Assembly: GCF_029962835.1 (NCBI RefSeq)
Contig: NC_080582.1
Span: forward strand, 22,886,032-22,950,031
Reading direction: 5' to 3'
DNA: 64,000 nt
Origin: Magnolia sinica
Taxonomy: Eukaryota > Streptophyta > Magnoliopsida > Magnoliales > Magnoliaceae
Shown here: piece after piece, positions 24,101 to 36,748 of the stretch
How the letters are laid out: each line of letters starts with the position of its first letter
Position numbering within the stretch: the first letter of the stretch is position 1
Notes under the pieces: model-generated
Database searches by the model: none
Told to the model about the DNA's origin: nothing
The model's input: the letters and a program-made list of their open reading frames with translations, nothing else
Made by a program: the position numbers and the translations under genes

Positions 24101-27100
24101 GTGGCTCCATGTCATCGAATAGAGACTCTGTACTATCTACTCCGACGAAATATCACGTGGGATCACCTACTAGTACCCCATGGAGATCGCCCAGGAAACA
24201 TACACTGAACAATGGAACTGAGGACCAGTCCTATGGAGGTGTCCTTCATTAGACGGACGACATGGACGACATCCTAATTGACGAATTAATGGAGTTAGTC
24301 ATTGCTGGAAGATGAAGTGGTGCTGGATTTAAAATAGAACCATTTACAGGAATCGTTGAAAATATGATGTTGAAGTTACGCCTCAAGATCACTAATGCGA
24401 ACGTAAAAAATCGCATCCGCACAGTGAAAAAAAACTTCTTCACTGTCAAAGATCTACGGAGTGTGTCTGGTTTTAGATGGGACCCAGACCTACAAATTGT
24501 CGTCGCATCAGATGAAGTGTGGATGGACTACGTTAAGGTGTAGTTTCTTTAACAGTTACATCATATCTCATCATACAAAGTGCAATGTTAATGACTGGTT
24601 CTTTTTTTTGTGTTATGTCTAGTCTTATCCAGATGCTGCCCAGTTTCGCGGCAAACCCATGCCCAGATATGATGATCTTGAGTTCATTTTCGGAAACGAC
24701 AGGGCTACTGGTAAAGCATCTGCCACTGGTAACTTCCCTCCCTGTGCAACCACTCCTCGATGGAGAGATACAGATGTGTCGACTAACCACACTGTTGATC
24801 TGAAGGATGATATTAACATAATATCTTCTGAAGAACGTGGCGATGATGCACCGCATATCCATTGGTCTGACGACAGCCCTGGAGGCGACAACATTCCTCG
24901 TCCGAGTCCGACACAGCATGGGAATGCCTCCCGCAACACGAATTCCATGGTTAACTCTAAAAAGAGACCGAGGGTGGAGCGACCTGAACATCAGATTGGC
25001 ACCGGGATGGTCGATATTGAGGGTGCCATGAAGTCAATTGCCATTTCCATCGACAGGGGTCCGAACTTTGGTCGGATGGCACAAATTATACTGGCTTTGG
25101 AAGAGTTGGAGGGACTGACGGCTGATGAGGTCTTATGGGCAACGAAGTTGCTATCAAAAGAAGAAGCGTATGGGGCCTCCTTCCTTAACTTTGCCAAAGA
25201 GAAGAGAATTTCATTCATAAGAATGTTGCTGAATGAGGGTGGACCGCACGTATGAGAGAACATTTTCCCTAGTTTGACTGGCTGGAAGCAATCATTCGTA
25301 GGCTTTGCCTTTAAGACAAGTCATTAACTATATTATTTTTTGGACTTGTAAAACTTAATTTTGGATATTTCTACTTGTTTCTTGTTGCACTTTTGGATAA
25401 CACATCACTTGTTATTAATACTTGAACACAACACGTGCATTGATAGAGATTATTGTTATTAAATTGAACTATATGCAGGCTTTTGTTTCGCGCAAGTTAT
25501 GGTGACACTTGCATCACTGACATATTACCCAGTAGGTAATTGGTTATAATTATGAATACTATAAAGATCATTAATGACTTGTGCCAATTAATGATATGTC
25601 AATGCAGATGGGCAAGGAGAAGTATTACGTCGTGCTGGTGGGACGTAGGCCTGGAATATGTCTTGGGACGACGCGAGGTTGGAGGTGGAGGGATTTTATG
25701 GAGCAAGACACCGCGCATTCAAGAACTGGAAGGAGGCAGTTGCATACTGGGACGGTCACTTCAGTAAGGCATGTGCACCGTCGAGACCTTGCACGGATTC
25801 TCATACAGTTCAGTATGCTGCATTTTCTGATGACCTGGACATCCGTCATTGTACGTCGTCGTCCATCCGATAGACGATACAGACAACACCGGCGACCCCG
25901 GCCATGGTTTCCAGGGACATGTCGACTGATGATCTTCACCCAACAGACAGAGAGATATTCTGTGCCCTTGTAGTTGGCGTCGGTGTCCTTTTTCTTGCCT
26001 TGTTATTTTTAAATTATAGGATGATTGTATATCTTTATCCGCCACTTGTTTCTTTTCTATTCCATCTGATCTCGCACAACTTATGATAGACATTGTCTTT
26101 TGCTTCTCATGTTTTCATATATTTGGACATTTTCGACTGGCGTACATCTGTTATGACATACCTATATCACACCACCATGTCTGATGCAGTCCATGCGGAT
26201 ATACGGCTATGTTCTATGGTGACAGTGATATTGACCACAATGCATCCATCCATCCATTGAATTAGTTTACTTTCATGACTGTTCATTTTCCAAAGCATCC
26301 ACGGTATAGTTACCATCCACATTCCACACAGCAGTCGAATTGCCAACAAGAAACACGTGTACAAGATCCGAGCTTTCCAAATGGTTGGACATAATGCTTA
26401 GATCTTTTGCTTCAAAAATCAGGCCATTTCACACCTTAGGTGGGCCACACTATTCAAAATAAATGGATACATACTGAAAATTATTAACAATCAGTTTGAA
26501 ATGTATGTTCAAATTGATGGCTGAAATTTCTGAAAATTTCCAAACAGTGTGCCCTACCTAATGGAAAGGTCAGATCTCACACGTGTTTCAAATTGACACG
26601 TGACATCCTTGCGTAACAATTCAAATGGTCTAAATCATGAGCCACAATGTGGATGGAACAGATCCCTAGTCCATCAATCCCTTGCAGTCTAATCGATGAC
26701 AATGAAACTATGAGATTAGTAGGACGGTACACCGCAGTGGGCTAGATAGATGAACGATCTGGATTACTGAAAGGACGGTTGCTAGGACGCGAGAACCCTG
26801 CCCATCTACACAAGCACACGTTTCCTGTAATGTGGTCCACTTGAGATTGAGATATGATTGCATTTTTTTCTCATATCATATAATAATATATATAAATAGA
26901 TGGACGGCATGGATGACACACATACATCATGGTGGGCCCCACAGAGAACCGACCAGCCGCAAAATGGCTGGTGTCAGGGTGGAGTAGCCAATCCGTTCCC
27001 ACTCATTTTCCTTGCCTCAGCAAACGCGGGAATTGCCATTTCTCTCCTTTTTAGAAAATTTTCAAATACGTGAAATCCAAATGATGGCTTCCGCCACTTC

Positions 27101-30100
27101 ACTGCATTTACCTAAGCAAGTAATAAATGCTCAAGGAAAATGCATTTACCAGCGCATTGAAAAAACAAACAGGCCCTTAGTAAATCATTTAATTGTTCCA
27201 TTACCTTCTTCCATTCTCATTGTCTTTTTTCAGGATCTACAGACGAAGAGAATGATTGGTGGGGGCATGAGTGAGGAGGCATTTATCTTCTCAATGATAC
27301 ACCTGTTATCGCTTCTACTACCCTTTTTCTAGATCGAGAGTCCATAACACAATGGCACTATCACTTAAGCCATCCATCATTAGCTAGATTGAGACTTTTA
27401 TTTCCCTCCTTTGTCACTAAACCTTTATGTTGTGATATTTGTGAATTGTCTAAACATCATCGCACTACGTTTTCTCATAGCTCTCCTGAGAGGAAACCTC
27501 ACCCTTTTGAACTGGTACACTCGGATGTTTAGGGACCAGCCCTAGTTACTTCCACTTTTGGATTTAAATATTTTGTCATCTTTATTGATGATTATTCACG
27601 CATGACTTGGGTTTATCTTTTAAAACCTAAGAGTTAAGTGTCTGATGAGTTTAATGTGACATGAAGTGTGAACTCAATTTCAAAGCTCAATCAAAACCCT
27701 TCATTCTGATACATGTCCACTGCTTTTGTGTCCTTCTTGCAAGAGCATGGTATTTTCTCTTAGACATCGTGTGTTCGCACACCTCAACAAAATAATATCA
27801 CAGAACGAAAGAATTGTCATCTTCTTGAAGTTGCTCGTACTCTTCTCCTTGGTATGCATCTACATAAACATTTTTTGGGTGATGCTCTTCTAACTGCCAC
27901 TTTCCTTATTAATCGTATACCCTCAAGTATCTTGTCTTATAAATCTTCATTTACTATGTTGTATTCTCATAACAATCCATTTCCTCCACCTCTTAAAAGT
28001 TTTTTGTTACATATGCTTCGTTCAAATTTTGGATGGTAGTAATGATAAGCTTAGCCTTAGGGCAACTACATGTATCTTCTTAGGGTACACTCTTTGTCAA
28101 AAAGGATATAAGTGTTATGACCCCTCGACTCATAAGAAATATGTCTCTGCTAATATTCTTTGAGGATGTTTCATTTTTCTCAACTCAAGGTTGATCCCTC
28201 TGTGATACCCTTGCGAGTCAGGTGGAACATAACAGTTATCCTCTTCCTCTTACCACTAGTGATTATGGGGAGACATCTCCCCACCGTTCCACATCCTATA
28301 GGTGATTTGAGTGACCTTAAGCCTCTGCAAGTGCATCATCGTTAAGATAAATCTGCACACACTTAGTCGTCCACCCTTCCACTCACTTTGGATGTTGGCT
28401 CAAGTGATTCTCCTACCTTGAGTCTGGATCTCCCCATTGCCTTGCGCAAAGGGTCACGATATTATACTCGGCACCCCATTAGCAATTTCGTTTCATATGT
28501 TAATTTTTCATCGTCCTTTCAGTCATTTGCAGCTTCCATTTCGTCACAGACTATTCCTCAATCTTTCTCGCATGCTCTTCCAAGTCCTGACTAGACAAAG
28601 GCGATGATGGAAAAAATGTCTGCTCTTGAGAAGATTCATACTTGGGAGTTAGTTTCTCTTCCTCCGAGGCACAAACATGTTGGATGTTGACGGGCTTACA
28701 CGATCAAGTTCCTTCCAAATGGGCTCCATTGATCGTTATAAAGCCTGGCTTGTTGCTAGGGGCTACACGCAGACTCATGGCATGGATTACTTCGAGACAT
28801 TCTCTCCGATGGCTAAGCTTAATTCTATTCATGTTATGATCTCCTTGACCGTCAATTGATCATGGCCCTTGTTTCAACTCGATGTTAAGAATACATTTCT
28901 TCATGGGGATCTCGCAGAGGAAGTGTACATGCATCAACCCCCTGGTTTTGTTGCTTCTCACAATCTTACACTTGTACATCGGTTGAAGAATGCTCTTTAT
29001 AGACTCAAACCGTCCCCGCGTGCATGGTTTGTAAAATTTAATCAGGCTCTAATAGAATTTGGCTTTATTTATAGTCATGACGACCATTCCTCTTTATATG
29101 TCATCGATCGACAGGCATCATGGTTCTCGTTGTGTATGTGGATGATATTTTACTATCCAACAGTGATTCGATTGGAATGGGGGATGTCAAAGAATTTTTA
29201 AAGACCAAGTTTGAGGGTCCTCTTCACTACTTCCTAGGAATTAAGGTTGGTCGCTCCACATCTAGGGTAGTCTTGTCATAACGAAAATATGCTTTTAATC
29301 TTCTCAAGGAGATGAGCATGTTAGGATGCAAACTTGCTAACACCCATATGGATACTTCACAGAAGCTTCAGCTAGATGATGGTACTCTCTTTTCTGATCC
29401 TGGGATGTATCGACGCCTTGTAGGTCGGCTCATTTACTTGACTATTACTCAACCAGATCTCTCCTTTGCGGTGGGCGTTGTTAGCCAATTCATGCAAGCT
29501 GCCCGTTCTTCGCAACTCATGACTATTCTACCGCATACTCTGGAATCTTAAATCAACCCCAGGTCTTGGCCTTCGCTTTCAGTCACATGGTCATCTTCAT
29601 CTTTTTGGCTATTTCGATGCCGATTGTTCAGGTAGTATCTATAATCATCGCTCTATGTTCGGCTTATGTACCTTCTTAGGTGGCAATCTTGTCACATGGA
29701 AGAGTAAAAAGCAACCGGTTGTTGCTCGGTCCTCGATTGAAGCAGAATATTGTGATATGGCTCATGCGACGTGTGAGCTCATAACCCTGTTTTCCATGAG
29801 CACACCAAACATAGAGGTTGACTGTCACTTTATTTGGGAGAAAGTTGCTTCTAAGGAAATATCACCCCTTTTGTTCGATCCAGGGATCAACTTGTTGATG
29901 TTCTTACAAAGTGTTTAAGTCGAGATGCTCTTCATCGTGTTCGTGACAAGTTGGCCATGATCAACATCTATGTTCCAACTTGAGGGGGAGTCTAAAGAGT
30001 ATTAGTGTATAATGTGTGTGTGTGTGTGTGTTAAGTGGCTCATTTAATGGTAAGTGCATGTGCACAACATTTTCCCAAAACTCCCTTCTCTTCTCTCTCA

Positions 30101-33100
30101 CTCTTCTCCACACCCTAGTCATCAAATCATCTCCTACTTTCATACTCTCTCTCTCTGGACATCATGAAGAATGCTCCTTTGCCGACAGGCAACAGGTACT
30201 AACAGTGTTCTTACTCGTTTGCCTACTTATACTAATCCATATTTAGACTCTTCCTTAGATGTACCTGTTACTGATAAAAAATTGAAAAGACTGTGTACTT
30301 TCTCATCACATTCAATGTTTTCTTTCCTATCACTCTGTCTCCTCAACACAGGTCATTTGTTTCTACTCTTGAGTGTTCTTCCTCCACTTCCTAAAGATAT
30401 TAAAGAAAGTCTTATTTCTCCTCTATGGCAACATGCTATGAAGGAAAATATGGTAGGTTTTGAAAAAGAATAAAAATCATGCATGTGAGATAACTGAGTT
30501 ACCAGTTGGGAAGAATCTTGTGACTTGTCGTTGGGTATATACTCTAAGGTAAAATCCTAATGGCAGTAAAGCTCGACATAAAGCCTGCGTTATAGCTAAG
30601 AGATTTATACAACTTTAGATGAGGATTACTCTGAGACATTTACTCATGTTGCTAAGATGAACTTTGCATGTGTGATCATTTCTCTTCCTAAGAATCTACA
30701 TTGGCCCCCATATCAGTTAGATATTAAGAATGTTATTTTAAATTGTTATTTTACTAAAGAGATCTATATGCTTCCTTCTCTTGGATTTGCTCGAAAGCGA
30801 AAGTAAATGACGGTATGTCATCTTAAAAAGGTAATATATGGATTGAAGCGGGCCCCTCAAACTTAGTTTGAGAAGTTTAATGGGGCCTTGATTCGTGTTG
30901 GATACATTCATATTCACTCTGATCATTTTGTTTTTTGAAGTGTGTGCAAAGGACCATTTTTAAGAGGCATGTGTAGATGATATCTTTGTTATAGGAGATG
31001 TTGATAGTATTTCTAAGGTAAAATTATATCTGAGCAAGGTGTTTGACATCAAAGATTTGAAACCACTCAAATCTTTTCTTAGAAATGAAGTCTTTCATTC
31101 TAAGAAGGGCATTAGTTTGGTTTTAATGAAAATATGCAATTGATTTGTTAACTTCAACTGGTAATCTTGGTGTCAAACCTATTAATTCCCCATTGAAAGT
31201 TAATAAGAAGCTCAGAACAAATTATGGGAACTTCTTGATGATCCTCGCATGTACCAGCGGTTGGTTGGAAGATTGATATATTTGACGATTACTCGCTCAG
31301 ATCTATCTCATGTAGTGAGTTTGATTAGTTAGTTCATGCAAGCTCCCTGTTATGGTCACCTTGAAGCAGTTCGTTGCATTATGCACTTCACTAAAACATC
31401 TCCGACACGTGGCATCTTATTTAGTTGTCATAATAATCTTGATATTGAAGGATACTCTTATGTAGATTGGGCAAGTTCACAAGACGATTGACGATCTACA
31501 ATAGGCTATTATACTTTTTTCCTCGGTAATTTAGTTACCTGGAACACCAAGAAGCAAATAGTTGTTGTTTGATTTAGTGTTAAGGCAAAGTACTGTGCTA
31601 TAGCAAATATGTTACATGAAATTATGTGGTTGAAAAGCTTTGTTATTGAATTGGGATTTCCTATGGAGACACATAAGCCAATATATTGCAACAATTAAGA
31701 TGTCATTCACATAACTTCTAATCCAGTTTTTTATGAGCGAAAAAAACATATTGACGCTAATTGTCACTTTATTCATAAGAAGGTTGTTGTTGACATTATT
31801 TCAACTCCTTTTGTTCCATCCTCTACACAAATGGCGGATATCTTCACTAAGGCTCTTATTGTTGAAGTTAGACCAAGTGTTCTTGGCAAGCTAGGCATGA
31901 TCGATATCTATGCCTTAGCATGAGGGGAGTATAGGTGTGTGTGCATGTGGGCCCTATTAAGCCTATGAGCTATCTGCTATAGTCCTTGTCTTTTAGGCTT
32001 TAATAGTTTATTTCTTATTTCCTTATTTGCCCTCTCGTCCCCCTTTAACCTCTCGTCTTAAGGGCATAGATGTAATTGTACCACGGACGTCCAACCCTAG
32101 GTACTCTTTTCTTCTCTCTCAAATTCTTTTCTTCTTTAAGAAAGAAAAAGCCAGAAAACCCTCATTCTCTTTTTCTTTCACAAATACCATCTCCTTTTGG
32201 TTCCATAAGAATTGCCCTAATTACCTTCTTTAAAAGAGTAAGCGTGTCTCTATTCTCTGTAGTCATAATATCATGGGTTAAATCATGTAAAGAGGTGTGT
32301 CTGTGCATGAGTTTTATAGTCATATAGAGTACAACACTCATGACTACAGAAACTCATGGGCGCAAACATAACGCATATACCTATGTACACTCCCATGCAT
32401 GTTATAACCGAACTTGGAGCATTTAATTGCATTAGCCCTTGAGAGAAAATCTTATAAAAGCCTAATAGTCATCTCCATATTGAAAGGTTACTGGGCTGCA
32501 GATTGGGCTAGATCTCCATCTGAAATGTGATCTAAAATTCAATGCGGTACATTTGTGGTGGAATTAGCCACATGGAAAAGTAAAAAAAGATAAGTATTGT
32601 GGAGTGGTCTTATGCAGAAGAAAAGTACAAGACGTCAAGGCCATGGCACTATTTGTGAGCTAGAGTGGTTGAGAATCATGTGGCATCAAATATTTCCAGT
32701 ATTAAGTGAAAGAAACAACCATAACGAGGTTGACTTTCACTTCATCAGTAAGGTCTCCAACAACAAAATTTCGACTCATATCTTAAATCTCAAGATCAAC
32801 TTGTAGATATGTTCACCAAAGAATTTGGATGCAAATCAATTTGATCAAGTTTACTACAAGCAGGACATCAATGATATCTACACACCAGCTTTAGCGTAAG
32901 TGTTAAAGTTGACGTATTATGGGTCATACAGCTATATGACAAGTTTGGTGAGCAATGTGGAACATATGGTCCACACTATGTATAGCTGAGCATTTTGTAT
33001 TATGGGGGAAGTTTTGCCATTATGTATTTTATTAATAAAGCATGGGAGTGGGACCATGTGACCTAACTAATCACACTTTCCCTTCTTTTCGTCTCACTTT

Positions 33101-36100
33101 CTTCCTTTCTCTTCCCTTTCTCTATGTCATGATCTCTATAGACTACTAGCAATTGACCATTTCCATTGGATGGCTAGGATCATCTGATAAGGGAGGAATA
33201 TAGTATGCTTCATTCGGTCATGGACCCAGCCAAATCAGCAACTTATTCCCCCACAAGGTGAGTCCCACTTGTACCATTACAAAAAAAATAAAAATAAAAA
33301 AATTTTGCTGCTTCCTTCAACCCAATCATATAGTAACTCATTATTAATACTGCAAAGGAAACCTTAGGCAGAACAAGATAATACCTTCCTCTTGAGGACA
33401 TGATGAGATGAGCCGGATTGTGTAAAAACCTAGATAACTTCTCAAGCTTCTCTTGACCATCCAAAAAGATAGTTCCCCGTGTATATGATTCTGATAATAA
33501 GCTGGGGGTTACATAGGCGTGTGATGAAACAGAAGTTTGTTGATATATGAAATCCACAATGACCGACGATGGTAAATCTGTTTCCATGTTCTCAATCAAG
33601 ATATAATGGTAATTTCTGGTTTCCTTGAGACTCTTTGTAAAAAAATATTCACCACCTCCCAAGTCCATATCCTGTCCAATCTTTTTCCGAACATTCCTAT
33701 ACCCTGCATCGTGAAAATTTAAACAGAAAAAAAAAAAGGGCGCGTTAGGACAGATCTCGCCTTCTTGTACTTGAGACAATTTTAACTGCAAATAGAAGAT
33801 AACCTTTAAATGTTTGCGTTACATGGCCCTGCCTAGGATTTTTCTTTTCCTACAAAGACATAAGAGACCGCATGAGGCAATTATCACTTGATCACATGAA
33901 GAAACTCCAGAAACTTAATTCTCAAGCTGCTAGACAAAGACAACCATATGATGTGCCATTTAATTCTAGAGGACTAGACAACTATGTGTTATCTCCCGCC
34001 ATTTTCTAAATGGTGGTGACTCATCCAACATACATGCAGTGCATGTGCAAGTCAATACCAACCATCCAAATCATATGCCCCACTGTGCATGGACCATATC
34101 CAGTATCTTGACAATTTAGTATCAGGCTTACAATTTGGACAGTGACCATTCTCTTGTAACTCTTCATTTGAGGCCACCAATTGGATAGTGAGGATCACTC
34201 GATTAGTAAGTCGTCCCCAGTTAAGAAATGGTGCAAAACCAAGTATTCCCATCTTATTTCCAGATATATCTACGTTATTCTGGAAAAATGCAGAAGAATA
34301 AGTCCATGATTGTGTGGAAATTCTAGAGAAACCTACCTTAGAATTGAATGTTTGAGGTTTGTAAGGCATGTTGGGCTCACATTTGACAGCAGATCCACAG
34401 GTTTCATTAAAACATGCAGCACATGCATTTGCTGAAATTTCATGTTCAGTGACGAAAGAAGCACGATGTGAACCCAATTCAAGTTTCTTTCTTGATATTT
34501 CCAAAAAGAAACCCAGATTTGGATCATTTTGTGCACTTCCAGGCTGTATTAGGCAAATGTGTTCAATACTCGTTAACGTCTTTGTCCCCGCAATTGGACC
34601 ATGTTGCCAGAAAAGAACAAACTCGCACAAACACTGTTCTTCTCCTTTGTCAAATGTATGTTCTGAATAGTATACCTGAGATAACAGACCCATCAGAACA
34701 GTTGAATATCCAGCACAGAGAAGCTAGATATGGCCACCATATACAGAAGAATTCTTCTAAGCCCACATGCACCAGTACACATGCCCACACATGTCAACAA
34801 GGCAAATGTGGCATGGGAGTGTTCAGGAGGTGGGCCAACCATATAGATGACCTTGACCAGAAATCAGACCTGCCAACTCATCTGGTGGGCCACATCTGTA
34901 CATTGACTGTGGAGAGTTGGCTCTTTTTTTTTTTTCTAAATATGTCCCTTGTCTTCATAAACATGAGGCTCACCTGATGAGCTGACTGGCCTTATTTTTC
35001 ACGCCAGGTCATCCACACATTTCAGCCCATCTGATCAACAGATTGTATGTCTGCCAAACATTCCAGAGCCACAAATAGAGGCACATGTGGGCTTAGCAAG
35101 GTTCTCTAAATAAAGACTTTTACGCCTATCAGAATCATCCAGTAATGTCCAGAAAGATGACAAAGAAAATTGAAAAGCACTCAACTTTTACAAGCCAAGC
35201 CAATTATCAATGTAGCAGAATGATGTGTTTGTAGAGGGAGAAGGCAGCCATTTTCAAAAAATTGGAAGTGAATGTGCATGTGTTAATAGTTTTTGTGACC
35301 ATTTTTTAATGTTTACAAGGAGTTTGACCATTAATGTTGTTATAAAAAATTATTAAAAAAAAAAAAAAAAAACTTTCTCCACCAGACAATCTTAATTGCT
35401 GCAATTCCAAACACTGGTACTGTTACAGGTGATGCAGGTAATGGGGATAGAACTACCCATTTACCAAAGTCAAATATGCAGATATGATTGTTTGTACCGC
35501 TTGTAACATGTTATTTAGGTTGACTTTTAAACTTGAATGATTTTACTCAAAATAATATGTCAATATTATTATGTTTTAGTTTTATTAATGTTTTTTCAGG
35601 TCGTTCTAGCAGGATATATTTTTATAATCATCAAGGCCTCATCCCAACTAATTGGGATCAGCTACACAAATCCTGTTTCACCATTCCACTCTATCACAGA
35701 CCATATCCTCAATTAAACCATGAGTCCTTGAGTATTTTCTTACATACCTCCACCCAAGTCCTTTTGGGCCTTCCCTTTGCCCTTCTAGAGCCCTCAACTT
35801 GAGCCAACTCACTTCGAGGTGGCCCCACGCGGCTCGTCCAAGCTTGAGCCAACTCACTATTTCTAACCGGTGCAGTTCTTGGTCTCCTCTGAATATGGAC
35901 AAACCATCTAAAGTTATGTTCCCTCATCTTATTACCTATTTGTGATACTCCTAAGTTCCCTCAAATGCATTCATTCCAAATTCTATCCGTCTTTGTCTTA
36001 CCAATCATCCATCTCAGCATACTCATTTCCGCTTCACTCATACTGTGAACATGTTGTTCCTTGGCTGCCCAACATTTTGTCCTATAAAGCATAGCTGGTA

Positions 36101-36712
36101 TTATAGCCATCCTATAAAATTGTCTTCAATTTTATTGGTTTGCAGCGATTACATAAAACTCCAGAGGCACATCTCCACTTCAGCCACCCAGCTTTAATTC
36201 TATGATCAACATCTGGTAGAGACAGTGTAGTGTGTGTGACTGATCCAAGGTCCACCATCTCCTGTATAGCATTGACAATGGTACGCTGAGCATATGAGAG
36301 TGTCTAGACCAGTGTTTTCAGTAGCGCTAGCATAGCATAGCGAAAATGCTACATAACGTACGCGAGTAGCATAATTCCCTAGTAGCGTAAGCTACAGTGC
36401 ATGTAACGTACGCTACATGTAGTGCAGTGTAGTGTAGTGTGTAGCGTGTATAGCGTAAGCTACCTAAAATCTCTTCTTCTTTTTTTTAAGTGTTTTTTCT
36501 ATGTTAGTTTAACACGTATTTTAAAATGGTGATGACTTATACCTATGACACATGGCACTACATTAAACTAATCCGGACCATCCAAATTGTGGTCCATATC
36601 ATAGATAGAGCAGTTGGATCAATCCGGACCATCCAAATTGTGGTCTATATCATGAATTTGTGGTGTTTCAATAAATAAATAAAAAGAAGTCACACTTAGA
36701 AATATCTAAAGG

Positions 36713-36748
<36 letters not shown>

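Larger units (their letters stand above)
21628..27176 (+). mobile_element. PIF/Harbinger transposon, 5.55 kb, TTA TSD
   Basis: Termini GGGCCTATTTGTTTTTGCG and, inverted, GGGCCTGTTTGTTTTTTCA, flanked by TTA (21625-21627 and 27177-27179); this is diagnostic of PIF/Harbinger. It interrupts the copia polyprotein between its protease-side and pre-integrase segments. It contains a partial DDE transposase, a Myb/SANT-like accessory gene with an intron, and a third broken frame resembling an RNase H1 N-terminal domain. A MITE arm lies at about 26,880-26,990. The non-coding left part (22,100-23,400) includes short direct repeats. With its transposase N-terminus missing it is not autonomous. Confidence 0.88.
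20276..30165 (+). mobile_element. Ty1/copia element split by a Harbinger transposon
   Basis: Gag at 20276, protease up to 21624, then the Harbinger insert (21628-27176). The element then resumes with GAG-pre-integrase, integrase, reverse transcriptase and RNase H to 29984, and a purine tract GAGGGGGAG at 29982-29990. A candidate 3' LTR follows (about 29991-30165, with a (GT)n tract at about 30012-30031). No 5' LTR could be found before the gag. It is oriented opposite to the host gene, within its intron 4. Confidence 0.85.

Noticed and set aside
24533..24991. 152-codon minus-strand frame
   Set aside because: Shadow of the Harbinger SANT-like exon on the plus strand, which has the recognised domain and a splice junction.
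33200..33240. GGGTCCATGACCGAATGAAG as the exon following exon 4 (expected PWV..TEK)
   Set aside because: Needs a frameshift and hits a stop at once. The exon at 18996-19062 fits with an exact split-codon match and proper splice sites.
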